The notes under the pieces are model-generated. The model had not been told where the DNA came from, made no database searches, and saw only the letters and a program-made list of their open reading frames with translations. The position numbers and the translations under genes were made by a program. Shown piece after piece: positions 45,763-57,568 of a stretch of 64,000 nt of DNA (positions are counted from its first letter, which is position 1; the number at the start of each line of letters is the position of its first letter). Source of the stretch: Ophioceras dolichostomum (taxonomy: Eukaryota; Ascomycota; Sordariomycetes; Magnaporthales; Ophioceraceae); NCBI GenBank assembly GCA_003049485.1, contig PYST01000089.1, positions 55,509 through 119,508 of the forward strand. Reading direction: 5' to 3'.

Positions 45763-47697
45763 CAGTAGTTTTGCCTTTTCTCTTTTTGTTGGCGCTTCTA
45801 ATAGATGATTCGATTCAAGGACCTGCCTGATATCTCCCCTCCTTCTCTTCTTACATGCATCGTTGATGAGGACTTCGGCTCACGGGCTAGGGCTAGTCTA
45901 GCCAGCTGGGCCTTCGAGTAAGCGAGAGAGAAGGTGCTGCAAGGCCAGCGCAGCTTCAGTCTGGAAGGTCAAGGAAGGGCAAGCAAGCTCTGCTCGCTCT
46001 GCCTTCTCGCCTTGCCTTACCAGCTGAAAAGCAGTTGGTGTGAGGCGGCGTGCATCAAGAAGAGGCGAGGAAAAGAAGAGAAAAGTCAAAAGAAATGAAA
46101 AGCTATCAGGTATTGGCCAGGTCGGCAACCATAATAAAAGTTGGTTTGAGCCTCCAGCGACACCCCGGCTTTGAGAGGTTTTCAAAAGAAGAACGAACCA
46201 GGAATATCGAGGCGGGAGGATCTCCGCCGATCGAAAAAAAAGGGGCGCGGGGAGAAGAGACTCGTTGGAGCTAGACCTGTGGAAGCGATCATGATGCTTG
46301 TCCCAGGATTCGCCGGCTGGTGTCAATCGGTGCTGCGCCGCCATCGCGGACCCCCTGGTCGGAGATCAAACGTCCAAGGTGCCGGACGTCCCGCGGATGG
46401 CAGGACGCCCAGCGAGGAGGAAGCCTTGCTTGCCTCGTGTTTGCCTTGTATTGTTCGTCGGTTCGCTGGGGTGGCCAACCGATAAGACGACGATGCCTGA
46501 CGTGCGTGGCAGGCGCCTAGCAGTCTGATCTCAGAGAAGTGGGGGACTACCCCTCCACCCCTCCTCTGTTGGTGGTGGGAGCAGATGAGGCTCTGGGCAA
46601 AGCTCCAAAACCACAAGAAAAGGGGTAAAGGATCAAAAGAGACAGGAGTGAGGGGTTCACGGTCGCTGGTCGGCCGCGTCAGGGCCCTGCAAGAGACAAA
46701 ACGTCACAGCACGCTGCCAGGTTGTCCAAAACCCACCCACACCCGTCTCACCAACGACCGTCTGTCCAACAGGAACTTTTCCTGCCCTTCCCCAACCGCG
46801 AAAGGGGGAGTCCGGTGGCGTCTGGTCACCTTTGTCCGACGCATTCGACAGACGTGGTTGTGTTTTTGTGCACACATGCATTCCAGCAGTTGGCGCGTTT
46901 CGCATTGCTTTTCCCTTGTGCTTAATGTCCCCAACTCGGCGACATGAAGTTGTGGAACTGTAAACCTGACACAGAGAGTAAGGGGACGGGGAGGGGAAGA
47001 CAGAGGGGAGAGGGGTGATGTAGCGGCATTCCGTATTCCGTAGCTCCGCAGCCGCTGCTCACTTGAATCAGCAGCCAGGGGGACTTCAATACTGATCAAC
47101 TGCCGGTGGGATATGGGGAATAGCCCGTAAGAAACGATGGATGTTGATGGACGTCGGGTGGGCAGCAACAAGCAATTGATGAGATGATGAGTGTCAATAA
47201 AGTCGAAGAAGGTTTCGGCAGCCTGCCATGCTGACAGATCGAGACGCTAGTCCTCAAAAGAGCACAGACCTGTGCGTGCTGAAAGCCAGTGAGCACAGAC
47301 GCTGATTAGCACCAGCCAGAAGCTACAACGTCGCGTCGCCCCCACTGACAATGCCATCTGGTCACGATCATTTGATGGAATCAAACAGCAAGTAACATAA
47401 ACTAGACAAGGACTGATGAGACCTCGTTTCGCAGCAGCGAGGCGCAGCACACAACATTCGAGATGGTGCAAAAAAAGAGATCAGGTGAAAGAAAGTGTTA
47501 CAAAAGATAGTTTCTATAGATTAATGCAAGTCTATGTTCGTCCATCCATCGATGCTGCGTCAAAGATATTTACAAGAAAAAGAAAAAAAAAAAAAAGAAA
47601 AAGCTCACGCTGGCTCATGACAAGATGCTGATGCTGATGCTGCCGCAGAAAAACAAACTGATCCACTACCCTTCCCCTCTCCCTCTCAACTTCCAAA
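45763..47697. other. Intergenic, 1.9 kb
   Basis: No supported gene. It holds the promoter of the minus-strand gene ending at 43808 and the 3' side of the S41-like gene. An A-rich tract lies near 47577-47603. Confidence 0.5.
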
Positions 47698-50416
47698 TTA
47701 CAACAAAGAGAACCCCACGGCAACCACACCCGCCGCCACCATAGCAAACAGGTTCCTGCTCCCCACCGTCCTCGGAGCAGCGCTCTTGCCCGCCGGGTCC
47801 TGGCCGCCAGACACACCATTGTTCACCATGCCAGGGCCAGTGTAAGTGGCCGCCGACAGCACCGAGTCCGTGTACGGCAGCACCGACGCGCCAATAGTGC
47901 CGTCCGGTCCCGTCGAGCTGCCCTTGACGCACTTCCCGCCCCTAAAGGCCACATCGGCGACGTCGGTCCACATCTTGCTGATGTCGCTCATGTACTCCCA
48001 CTTGTAGAACCTCCTGCAGTTGGCCGCCTCGTACACGAACTGCAGCGGTGCCGTCGTGCCCTCCACTGCCGCGGTGGCCGCGACACCCGCGCCCGCGAAC
48101 GCGTTGCGCCAGTTCACGGACGCGCTGCCCATGTCGGCGGGCTGCAGCGGCTGGCGGCCGAGCGAGGGGAGCACCACGTTGGGGCCAACCAGCTCGAGCA
48201 CGGCCTCGGTGACGTTCTCGGGCGCGCTCAGGACCGCGTTGCGGACGTCCTTGAGCTTCATCACGCGGCTGCCCTTCGTGCCGCCGATGGCCTGCATGGG
48301 CAGCTCGAGCGGCCGTCCGCCCATCGCAATCGTGCGCACGCCCGCCTCGCGCGCCATCAGGCCCGTGAATATGGTGCAAGTGGACGCGCAGATACCGTCG
48401 GTGACGACGACGATGTTCTCGGCGGGGAACGGCTGCTCGGGCACCACCTCGGAGGTGTCGTAGCCCGTGATAGTGAACGGGTGGGCGGGGTCCAGCGTCG
48501 TGGTGGTCGGGTTGGAGAAGTCGTACTTAGCGATACGCGTGAGATTATCCTGCGGGTACACCTTGGGCCCGAACTGCGCGTCCCAGGTCGAGAATACGGT
48601 GCTGTCGGACGCCAGCAGGGTCGAGCCGAAGAACTCGGCCGCGCGGCCCAGGGCCGTCGCGACAAAGCCGAAGGCTTTCATGACGACCGAGGCGCGGTAC
48701 GCCCCGCCGCTCCAGTTCTGGCTCTTAGGGAACAGGTTGCGGTAAAGCTCGTGGCCCGCGAACACGCTGCCGCCGCCGTTGGCCGACACGTCGATCACCA
48801 GGTTGTTGGCGCCCGCCGCCTTGCACGCCGCGAAGAGCGTGCGGGCCGTCTTGCGCGTCTGCTCGAGGTAGCGCGTCGCGTCGTTGTAGTTGGCGTCCCC
48901 GATGGCGGTGAGGTTGTCGAAACCCGGCACGACGAGCACGCAGGTGCCGGACGGGAGGGCGTAGCCCCACATGTACCCGTCGCCGTGTACAGCGATCGGA
49001 TTCTGCGGGTAGCTAGCTGGGATGGTGGTGGCTGAGGAGGAGGCACGTTTGCTGAGCAGCCGCTCGCGCTCCTTGAGCCTCTTGGCTTCGGTGTTCAGCT
49101 CCTGCATGCCAGTCTCGACGAGCTTGTGCAGCCCCGGCCCGGTGGACACGCTAAGGAGGTCCTGAAGGACATATGCGATATTGGTGTAGACATGGCTCGA
49201 GCCGTTGGCGAACCGGACGTTATGAGAGTCGGGCATGCTGTGGGCGCCGGCACGGAATGACGAGATCGTCGGGTCCTGGTTGCGGGTCACTAGCAGGGGG
49301 GGACTGTTGAACAGGCCGTTGTATTGCGAGTCCGGGTCCTGAGTGCCAGCCGTAAAGCTGACGCCGGTGAGGAAGTCCGCGATAGGCATGCCGTCGATAT
49401 TGACGATGTTCGAGGCGACGTAGGCGCCGCTCGCCTTGGACTCGGCCAGGTCGTCATGGTCGTAGATCAGGGGCAGCGAAATGCCATCGCTGGAGATAGA
49501 CACCACCTGGAAGCCGCGCTCGAAGTAGAACGCACTAGACAGGGCGAGATTGAAGCCCAAGTGACCCTCTCCGCTTGCGTGGAACTGTAGCAGAAGGGAA
49601 TGGCTTGGTGAGAAACCGATGATCTACCGTGCACAGGGGTCCGAGCGGCCGTGCGTTGGGTGCCCAGAAGCCCCATGGAGAAAGTTGGGACGAAAGTTTG
49701 GATGAACATCTGGAGACAGATCGCTGTCTAGGACTTACCACATTGAGAACGTCGACCACGAACTGGTACTGGTTGACGTAGGTGCCATTGGTGATGCTCT
49801 TCTTGATCTCCTGAAGTCCTGCCTTAATGTCGACTCCCGGGATGAGACGCCCCTTGGGCGGGCTCTTCAGGTACCCGAGCGTGCTCTCAAACTCGACCCA
49901 TGGCAGGAGGCTATCGTGGGAAGTCCAGTTAGCAGGCCAGCTCGTCTGCATCGGCAGCAGGGGAAAGGAAATTGGGATGGAGAGTGACGTACTAGTCTAT
50001 CATTGCCTCGTCCGCTGTGGTGTCGACTGGAATGGACATGAGACACCTCGTGGCAAGGGATGGGGGGATCTTGGCGAAGATTACTTTTTTAAGAACACAT
50101 CAAACACAGGAGTTAGCATCCCACATCCCTATCAGTGAGGATTACGCAACCACCACCGACAACCACCAAGGCCGGATTCAACACCAGTGAATGAACAGGT
50201 GCGATGTGATAGGAGCAGAAACTTGGGCTTACCTGTAGTCATGTTGTTCGCAACGGCGTAGCTTTCCGCGGACAACCGCGCATCTATGCAGGCGTTGACG
50301 AGGTCGGCCGGGTTTCCATTGAGGGTGGTGGTCACTCCCCGTGGTGAAAGTGAGATGGCATGGCTGGCCGCGAAAGGGAGTGCCAAGAGGGCCGGGAGAC
50401 CCCTTGAAAGATGCAT
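47698..50416 (-). CDS. GPI-anchored S41/CPAF-like peptidase
   Basis: Four exons: 50416-50233, 50083-49993, 49910-49739, 49584-47698; 777 aa. A signal peptide (MHLSRGLPALLALPFAASHA) and a C-terminal hydrophobic tail (NLFAMVAAGVVAVGFSLL) without trailing charge indicate a GPI-anchored surface protein. The N-terminal domain reads IPPSLATRCLMSIPVD, YLLPWVEFESTLGYLKSPP and VLNVFHASGEGHLGFNL, typical of fungal S41-like proteins. The C-terminal S41 fold includes NNLVIDVSANGGG and TDGICASTCTIFTGLM, whose Ser (about 550) is at the nucleophile position. This group resembles chlamydial CPAF and carries a central PDZ-like segment (NIDGMPIADFL). Proteolysis at the wall is expected but substrates are unknown. 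The acceptor of exon 2 (AAAAAAG) is weak, yet only this join keeps the frame. Confidence 0.87.
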
Positions 50417-53400
50417 CCTAATAGCCTGATAGATGGCGTTGATAGGGGAGAAAGTAAGGTGAGAAGGAAAGAAGGGAAGAAGCGATGAAAGGAGAGGCAG
50501 GAAGCAAAGATGGTAGTGATGAAGAGCTCTGCGGACTGGAGGCGAGTCTGTCGCGTCGTCAAGGAGCAGGCCGAGACTCCTTGTATTATTATAATAGGGT
50601 GATGTTGGCGAGGCGAGCCAAATCTAGTGGTGATGATGAGCTCCGTTGGGAGTCGAGACGAAAGAGAGGGCAGCGAGAGACTGATATACAGGAAGAACCC
50701 TTCCTGTCAGCCACTCTGCTGGTGGCTTGCTGAAGGCTCAGCTGCTCACCGTTGCTGTCGGTAGTGAGGGCAGCAACATGCGCGCGATCGATCAATCCAT
50801 TTTCGAAGAACTGTTCAGGTTGAAAAATCGGTTAAGAAAGAAGAAAACCGCCTAACATCGCCTCTCCGTCGACAAAAGAAGAACAAAAAAAAACAAAGAA
50901 CCCAAGCTGTTTTGGGATTCGTCACCACGCTTCCCTGCAACATGGGGCCCCATGCTATGAGCCACCCATGCCTGTTCACCCCAGCTTGCCTTTCGCGAGT
51001 TGCCAGTCCTCAATGTCGCGAAGCCCAGCCACGGGCCAAGCGAGGCCAGGTCCTGTAGCAACCCTGTGCTGGGCGACAGGCGGGAGTCTCCACGGGTCCG
51101 ATTTTTAGCAGCACCTAGGGTCAGACAGAAGAGTTACCAAGGGTCTTGCACTGCACTCGGGCACGCCTTGGTCGGCTTGTGGGAGGCCACCCCTGCTAGC
51201 CCCATCTGTCAAGCTCAGCTCAAGCCACACTTGACACATTTGAGGAGATGGGCCTCTCGAAGCCTATCGGGACCCATTTGGTCTTATCTCTCACAGATGG
51301 TTGGACCTCGTGATCCGACAGACACAAAGGAGAAAGACTGCTCGTGCCCGCTTCGGCGCTTGCCGCTTGACACCGCCCCGTCCTTGTGTCTTTCTGTCTT
51401 AGAAGGGCAAAAGAACCTGTTTGAGTCGCAGACGCAGCCACGACGAGTTTTTTGTTCGCTGCTACTGGTCTGGATCGTTCTCTGCGGCTTTTCGGGTCTC
51501 CACATGAACCCCAGCTGTTTCGCATTGAGGGCGACTTTCGGAATGGTGCATCTCAAAGCAACGATGCGGGGGACACTCATGTCAGCTCGCTCCAGAGATC
51601 CAGCGGTCTGAAGGTTTGGCGGTCTGGACCCAGCGGACCAGCGGGCGGGAGCTTACAGCCAAGCCACTTGAGCGAATCGGCACGCTTGCGTGCAAAGCCA
51701 CATTTTCAAGCTGCTTTCAAGCCGTTGGCACGACTTGGCAGAGGCAGCCATCGCAATGCCGAACGGACTTACCATCCAACCAGGCCATCTCAAACTCAAC
51801 AAAACAGAAAATGAGCAGGCAATCAACGGAGGAAAATGGAACCGAATTACTGGGCAAATATCGCGCGAGATGGATGCGTATCATTCTCAGGTTCCTCGCG
51901 TTGATCGCCCGATTTTGCCGTTGGTAAGGCTGCCAGATGTGATGTGAACAACACTGGACCATGGATTTTTTTTCTGGCGACAGGTCCCCACACAAGGACA
52001 CAACAGGGCAAATTAGCCCTTAACAATCAACTGAGCCACGCCTGACAAACAATTGAACATTGTGCCCCACCGCCCACCTAAAATAAACTCACTGGGGCCA
52101 TCCGCAATTTTCCCAGAGAACGTTCCCGACCGAGTGAGCCGCAGAGCCGCACCTTCTCTCGGCCACCGACCTCACACTGTTCCGGCCCGGGGCCGGGCGG
52201 AGGAATCCTGTCACTGCCTTTAACGTCCAGGCCCGGGACTTGGTAAGAACAAAGCTGGTCTGCGCTGAGGAGGCAATACCGGATAGTGAAATCCGTGATC
52301 GTGTGAATGAGCGATTCAAAATGTTATTCACCCCAACATTGGGGTTGTGTTCGTCCAATCTTTGTCGTCCTCAGGGGAGTCCCAATTGTCCCACCATCCA
52401 GTCGATCATGGCCAGTTGCCCTGCTGTCTCGCTCGGCGCTTTCCGGCTTGGCGTCCCAGACAGTGTTTGCAGAACAGCATGCCGGAATATAGCTAAATTC
52501 GTGATGAGATGCTATTCTGATGAAGACATCAAGCGGATGATGTTATATGAGCTCAGCAGCCCCAGAGCTCATTGATTCATTCACGCTCTGTATCAGAGAG
52601 CGTCAGCTGCTGTCGGTTGAACTTCAGCACAACGCTTCGCCAGACAGCAGCATTGACTCCTAAGAAACGAGTCCGTGAGTCACCAGGGTGGAAGACAAAC
52701 GCAGTGAATGCCCGGACCAAAAATCGTGACGAGCTCATTCAATATCATAGCCACGTGCCAGCAGACGGGCGCCTCCACAGCGACATAAAATGCTCCATTA
52801 CAATAACGCTCGACAATAGCTAGAAACTCCGAAGTGACACGCTTCATTATGACTGGTTTTGCCCTCACAATAGCCGTCACTGACGTCACTGTCGCGTCGA
52901 CAAGCATGCGACCAGCGACCTTGCAGGCTGTGGTGATCGATCTGGCGATATCAGCAGCATTATTTGCGTTACGGTAGTCTCAAAACATGCAGCTGAAAAT
53001 GTAGTAACCCTAGGACCACTTTCTAGCCCAGGCACTGATATCGTCTCATTCCCAAGGCTTTTAAGGGGGCTTCTTTCTTCGGGCAGGTGTGCAGTCCTGC
53101 CTTCTGCGCTGTTTGATGTGATGTGTGATCGTTCAAGACTAGGGTCTTCCGCCTTGTTCTAGCTGCTCGGAAGGCCTGTTTTCATCCCCTCTGTTTGTGG
53201 TCAGCTCCATGAATGGTCTCGTTTTGACGGTGCCATATTCACCCCAGGTCTGCCTGGCAGGGCAGTAACGGCCCTGGCCAGCTCATGAAGCTTCCCTCCA
53301 AATTTGATCTCAACTCCCACGCGAAGGTATCCACACAGCCTCTATTGTACGGTATTGTGCTAGAAGATGCTATTGTGCTCTATTCAGGGGGTGAAATTTT

Positions 53401-53600
53401 GAGCTTCGGACTGCATCACCACCACGGCACAATCAGTCGATAGCTACAATAGGGAGTTCACGCCCTGCCCGCTGCAAACTGACAATAGCCAGCTTTGAAT
53501 AGCGATGAGGAGCATAAGTAGTTCCCTCCCAACAGAAATATCGAGGTCACTAACTGGAAAAATACAACCTCGACTTCCAACCAGCGATAGCTTCGTCTTC
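50417..53600. other. Gene-poor stretch, 3.2 kb
   Basis: Only weak frames were seen, none with domain motifs or matched splicing. Base composition drifts to higher AT near 52.6-53.5 kb. The left end is the promoter of the S41-like gene. Confidence 0.5.
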
Positions 53601-53619
53601 CGAGTCTTCACCAACTTCT

Positions 53620-53870
53620 TTCTCGCAGACCTGTCTCTCGCCGTTCTTCTCTTTTGCGATTCCTCTTGCGGATCAGTCTCTTACCTTTCTTCTTATGACG
53701 ATTCCTCTCGCGGATCTGCTTCTCTCTGGTCTTCTTTTGACGATTCCCTCTTCTTCTCTCGCGAATCTGTCTCTCTCGCCGGTCTTCTTTTGAGGATTCC
53801 TTCCTTTTTTTCTCGAGGATCTACCTCTCGCCGTTCGTCTTGTGACGATTCCTTCTTCTTTCTCGAGCCA
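53620..53870 (+). repeat. Imperfect pyrimidine-rich tandem repeat
   Basis: Units of about 50-60 bp recur four to five times with the core TTTTGACGATTCCTCTCGCGGATCT and variants (for example GACGATTCCTCTCGCGGATC, GACGATTCCCTCTTCTTCTCTCGCGAATC, GAGGATTCCTTCC...CGAGGATC). The unit ends in CTCTCGCCGTTCTTC-like text. It lies 150-400 bp before the ATG at 54026, so it is probably promoter or 5' leader of that gene. A frame crosses it, but its Ser/Phe-rich product looks like a by-product of the repeat. Confidence 0.7.
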
Positions 53871-54025
53871 GCCTCCGAGCCTCCCTCCGACTTAATCTCG
53901 TCTTTTTCGACTTCTCTTCTCGTCGCGGCTCCTCTTCTCTTCTCTCTTCACTTCGGGCGCTCCTCCCTTCGCCTCTCTCCGTTTCTACCAGCACCATCTA
54001 CCATCCGTCACTACCCTTCGTCGCG

Positions 54026-55236
54026 ATGGCTGTGCTTCCTCTACGACGCTCCGCAACGCCAACGACTGGCCTTCGGACCCTATCCTCCTCTTCCAGACAT
54101 GACAGTGAGTACTCAGCGCCTCGTCTTCTCCGTTTTCAGCGCCGCCGGCAGCAGCAACTAACACGATCTCTCCCTACTCCGCAGCCTATATCCGCATGTC
54201 GCCTCGTGGGCTCGCCAGCAAGGGCATCACCGAGAGCACCCTCCGCCTTCGTGGCCGGACTATACATACCTATAAGAGCACGGACGGTCGAGTTTCTCCC
54301 GCCGTAGCAACCAAACCTATATCATCCCGCACCCAAAGGGTGTCGAAGGGCCTGCCGCGAGGCAGCCAACAAGCCAGCCACCGCCGCCGCCGCGAGGCCG
54401 CCGCCGCCCAACCCTCCCCCAGCCGCCAAAACGGTATCGAGCCGGAGGACCTGAGCCCAGACACCATCGATCGGTTCATGGTCCGAGAGACCAGCAACAA
54501 GAAGACCAAGGTGGCGATCTGGACGGCGAACGACAAGGGCAAGGACGTCAGCGCAGGGATCTTCCTCCCCTGGAGCCGCATCACCACCAACCCGAGGAAG
54601 CCGGCGCAAGTCCGGGGGTTGGGTGTCACCAACATCATGGGGTGCACCGCGCTGCTGCTCGTCAGCAACAAGGGGGCCTTCCTCGGCCACTACTGTGAGG
54701 CGGTGTCCTTCAACATGGACACCGAGGAGCAAGGGGGGGTCTTCACCGACCAAGAGGACGCCTTTCAACAGACGGTCCTCGAGGCCTGGGAAAGGGGGGG
54801 CAAGCACCACGTCTCCCTCCGGAAGCTCGCGAACGAGGACGCGTTCGGCGACACGCTTAACGCGTTCTTGTGGATCCCGGCGACGGGCTGGGCCGCGGTC
54901 GGCATGGGCCAACGGGACCCGTACAGGGCCTACTGGGACCGCATGAAGGCCCGCCTCGTCGAGATCTTCCCGCTGCTCGCTGACCCCGAGCGCGGGATCG
55001 TGGAGATCCGGTACGACCCCGTCCAGCAGGAGGACATCCGCCCGCCCCAGGGCATGGAGGAGGCCGAGATCGAGGGGGAGGATGCGCTGGTGGACGGGAA
55101 TCCCCTCCTGGACACGGCGACGGGAAAGATCCTGGTGAAGTACCATCCCAACTGCGATGGGAAAAACCAGGGGACGAATGAGTACGTTGTGTGGATCGAG
55201 CGGGAGAAGATGTTGCAGTGTCAGTGGAGGAATTGA
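54026..55236 (+). CDS. Conserved fungal protein of unknown function
   Basis: Two exons: 54026-54104 and 54185-55236; 376 aa. The intron has a GTGAGT donor, a CTAACAC branch site and a CCGCAG acceptor, and joins SSSRHD to TYIRMSPRG in phase. The first 95 residues are basic and disordered (RRRREAAAAQPSPSRQ). The folded part contains KVAIWTANDKGKD, VRGLGVTNIMGCTALLLVS, NKGAFLGHYCEAVSFNMD and WIPATGWAAVGMG; the GCTALLLVSxKG...HY pattern is one I recall from uncharacterised Sordariomycete proteins. There is no signal peptide or TM. The C-terminus is WIEREKMLQCQWRN. The N-terminal MAVLPLRRSATPTTGLRTLSSSSR is Arg/Ser-rich without acidic residues and could be a mitochondrial targeting sequence, but this is weak. 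Confidence 0.8.
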
Positions 55237-55286
55237 GGGGGAGTGATGACGGCGGGCTGTTTTTTTGTTGTGAGTGTGTGGGTATT

Positions 55287-55326
55287 TTTTTTTTGGGGGG
55301 GGGGGGGTTTTTTTTTTTTTTTTTTG

Positions 55327-55371
<45 letters not shown>
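55287..55371. repeat. Compound homopolymer tract (T/G13/T18/GGG/T43)
   Basis: Eight T, 13 G (55295-55307), 18 T, GGG, then 43 T (55329-55371), starting 50 bp after a stop codon. It is probably mis-assembled or error-rich. An isolated N follows at 55477. Confidence 0.9.
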
Positions 55372-55372
<1 letters not shown>

Positions 55373-56222
55373 GTTCTGTTCTGCATGGATGCATCACATT
55401 GAGCGTGAGTAATCTCTGATAGGGCGATCTATGATTGATCTTGAGCCTATCGCCACAACGCAAGATGAGGCAGTCANTTGTTTTGTATTTTTTTGCTTCT
55501 TTGTTTCGTTGGGTGTTCGAATCAATTCAACTGACGAAGGCGCTGGCGCCTTCGTCATGACGCACATAGGACTTGCTAAGCATGCGCATCTCAACGTGAT
55601 GAACATCGCCCCGAGATAACATAGCCGTAAGAGCAAGAGCAACCCGAGGATGAAGCCCATGTGGGGACACTGAGGCGACCAGATGAACTCTCGAGCAAAG
55701 CGTTGGAAGAATGTAAGCTTGCAAGACCATGGAGGCCGGTCGCAAGTTAACGCGTATGGAGATGAAGCACATCGCCTCACTATCTGTTAAATGCCATAAG
55801 ACAGAACTGGAAGTGTGGTCCTGAGGTACAGAAAGGTGGGAGAGGAAAATAGGAGAGAGGAGGGAAGGGGAGGATGGAGGGGGTTTCCTGGAGCGAAGAT
55901 GTGCTCGGAGTATTGCACCTATGTTCAATGTGCGCAGTGAGCTACGGAGCACTAAATCATCGACCAGCACTACCACAGCATGGGCTGTCCCTGAACAAAA
56001 CTTACAATTGTCGCTGATTAAAGTTCAGGATACGAAAGCTACATGTAGATCAACAATTTGGGAGGGGCGGGACTGCATGGAAGAGAAGGAAAGGATTCGC
56101 CCACGCACCTTCTCACGTGGACTTGATACTGCTAGGACAATCTAGCTTCTTGCTAAAGATCTCCCGCGTTGGTCACTGAACCTAATGATACTTAACTTCC
56201 ATTTTTCCCTGGCGGTATCTCT
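55372..56222. other. Intergenic, one ambiguous base at 55477
   Basis: No gene is recognised. Sequence quality is doubtful next to the homopolymer tract, so a damaged gene here could be missed. Confidence 0.45.
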
Positions 56223-56552
56223 CTAGAAAAGGGCCGGTATGTGTCTTATTACTCTCGCGGGATCATGATGCCCTTCTTTTGCCATATACGCTGGAAGGAG
56301 ATCTGAGTAGGATGAGCACATACTAAATGAACTCACTGGGGATTCCAAAGCGTCCTTGAAGCCATCCATGATGCTCTTTACTGGCCCAAATCCCAGAGGG
56401 TTAGATCGACGAGCAGTCTGACCAGGATGGGGTAAGAGTGCCCAAACAGTTGGGATGGCTGAGAATCTGATCCTTACCCCCAACTCCCACCAATTCTCAA
56501 TCTCTAGATCTCCAGCTGTCGTCATATCTGCGGCTCTCCCAAGCCTTCCCAT
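56223..56552 (-). CDS. Possible small protein, unconfirmed
   Basis: A 109-codon frame beginning MGRLGRAADMTTAGDLEIENWWELG. Donor/acceptor pairs inside it (GTAAGG at WELG, CAG before TARRSN, GTGAGT after ALESP) are well formed and would keep phase, which suggests an intron-containing gene, but the frame is also open without splicing. Continuation below 56223 could not be traced. The segment RSNPLGFGPVKSIMDGFKD is the most protein-like. No family was recognised. Confidence 0.25.
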   Translation of the reverse strand: MGRLGRAADMTTAGDLEIENWWELGVRIRFSAIPTVWALLPHPGQTARRSNPLGFGPVKSIMDGFKDALESPVSSFSMCSSYSDLLPAYMAKEGHHDPARVIRHIPALF

Positions 56553-56567
56553 TCGCTCTCTTTTATT

Positions 56568-57159
56568 TTGCCCTCCGAATCATCATTGCCGAATACAGGA
56601 TCGCCAACATCGCTTCATCTCATTGTAGCCAGTCACTTCCTCCGCCCTGCTCAGCCGCCGAACGAGCATTACGTCAAGCTGAAATGGAGACGGAACCTGA
56701 CGCCTCCGGCTGAAGCCATCCGCTTCGACAACAGGCTCGCCCGTCAGCGCAGCAACCTGTCCGATGAATGGTGACGGGCGCCCTCTTGGCCACGACGTAT
56801 AACGCCCACAATGTCGCCAAGAAGCTTGAGAAACCCAGCGACGAGGTGTTTCCCCATCTTCTCTTGACCGAGATCCCGAGTTACGTTATGAAGAGACTTC
56901 ATCAGTTAGAGGAGCTGCAGGGTCCGTTGTTGCTACTGAACAGGGTGGTGACCATCCTGTCCACGTGGAAAGCACTCAACACGCCCCAATGGTAAAGGGA
57001 TGGCGGGCGACGTTGACCGTCGCGAGCCAAGAGCTTCCATGGCAGGCCGGCGTTTCGATTTATGACTTGGGAAAACGCCTCCTAAATAAGCTTTGTATGA
57101 GCGAGGTGCGGAGCCGACACGAGCACAGCCTTGCACTCTTGAGGAACTTCTGGGGCTAG
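56568..57159 (+). pseudogene. Overlapping coding-like frames, possible decayed gene
   Basis: Three plus-strand frames follow each other with short overlaps: 56568-56774 (ending RFDNRLARQRSNLSDEW), 56768-56995 (NAHNVAKKLEKPSDEVFPH..., then LLLTEIPSYVMKRLHQLEEL) and 56965-57159 (QELPWQAGVSIYDLGKRLL). The charged, helical composition is similar in all three and unlike random frames nearby. This is what a single gene with two indels would look like; introns at these joins were not found. The family is unknown. Confidence 0.3.
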
Positions 57160-57197
57160 CTGTTGACACGAGGATGGGAAACGCGCATAAATGAACA

Positions 57198-57220
57198 ACC
57201 TGGCAACCTAATTGCCAGGT
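57198..57220. repeat. Perfect inverted repeat, 9-bp arms
   Basis: ACCTGGCAA-CCTAA-TTGCCAGGT. It could form a hairpin or be a dimeric-factor site. It lies 39 bp after the possible decayed gene. Confidence 0.7.
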
Positions 57221-57568
57221 CCATAAGCCACTAGAAGCGGGACGGACGGTTGAGAGGAGATTGTTTGTTAGGTAGGGAGAATGATTGACGCAGCGGGATA
57301 TTCTCCCTCGTTTTGGAGCGTATTTGTTGAGGAAACAACATATTAGCGAAAGCTCAAGACTCTTTTCTCACTCGTTTCGGCCAGCCGAACATTTCGACTA
57401 GTGAACTTGATCTCCAATCATCCAACGACCGAACCATGATCCTGTACCTAGGTCAAGTATCGAAACAACAGAGGACGGTTGCTGTTATGACCTTCGCACG
57501 CAGCAACCCTGTGAACATGTCTATATATGGAAAGCGTTGTAGACTGATCTCCTTTAGGGCCCTATAGT

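Noticed and set aside
53505..54161. 218-codon plus-strand frame rich in Ser and Phe
   Set aside because: It is created by the pyrimidine-rich repeat, has no domain, and overlaps the real first exon at 54026 in another frame.
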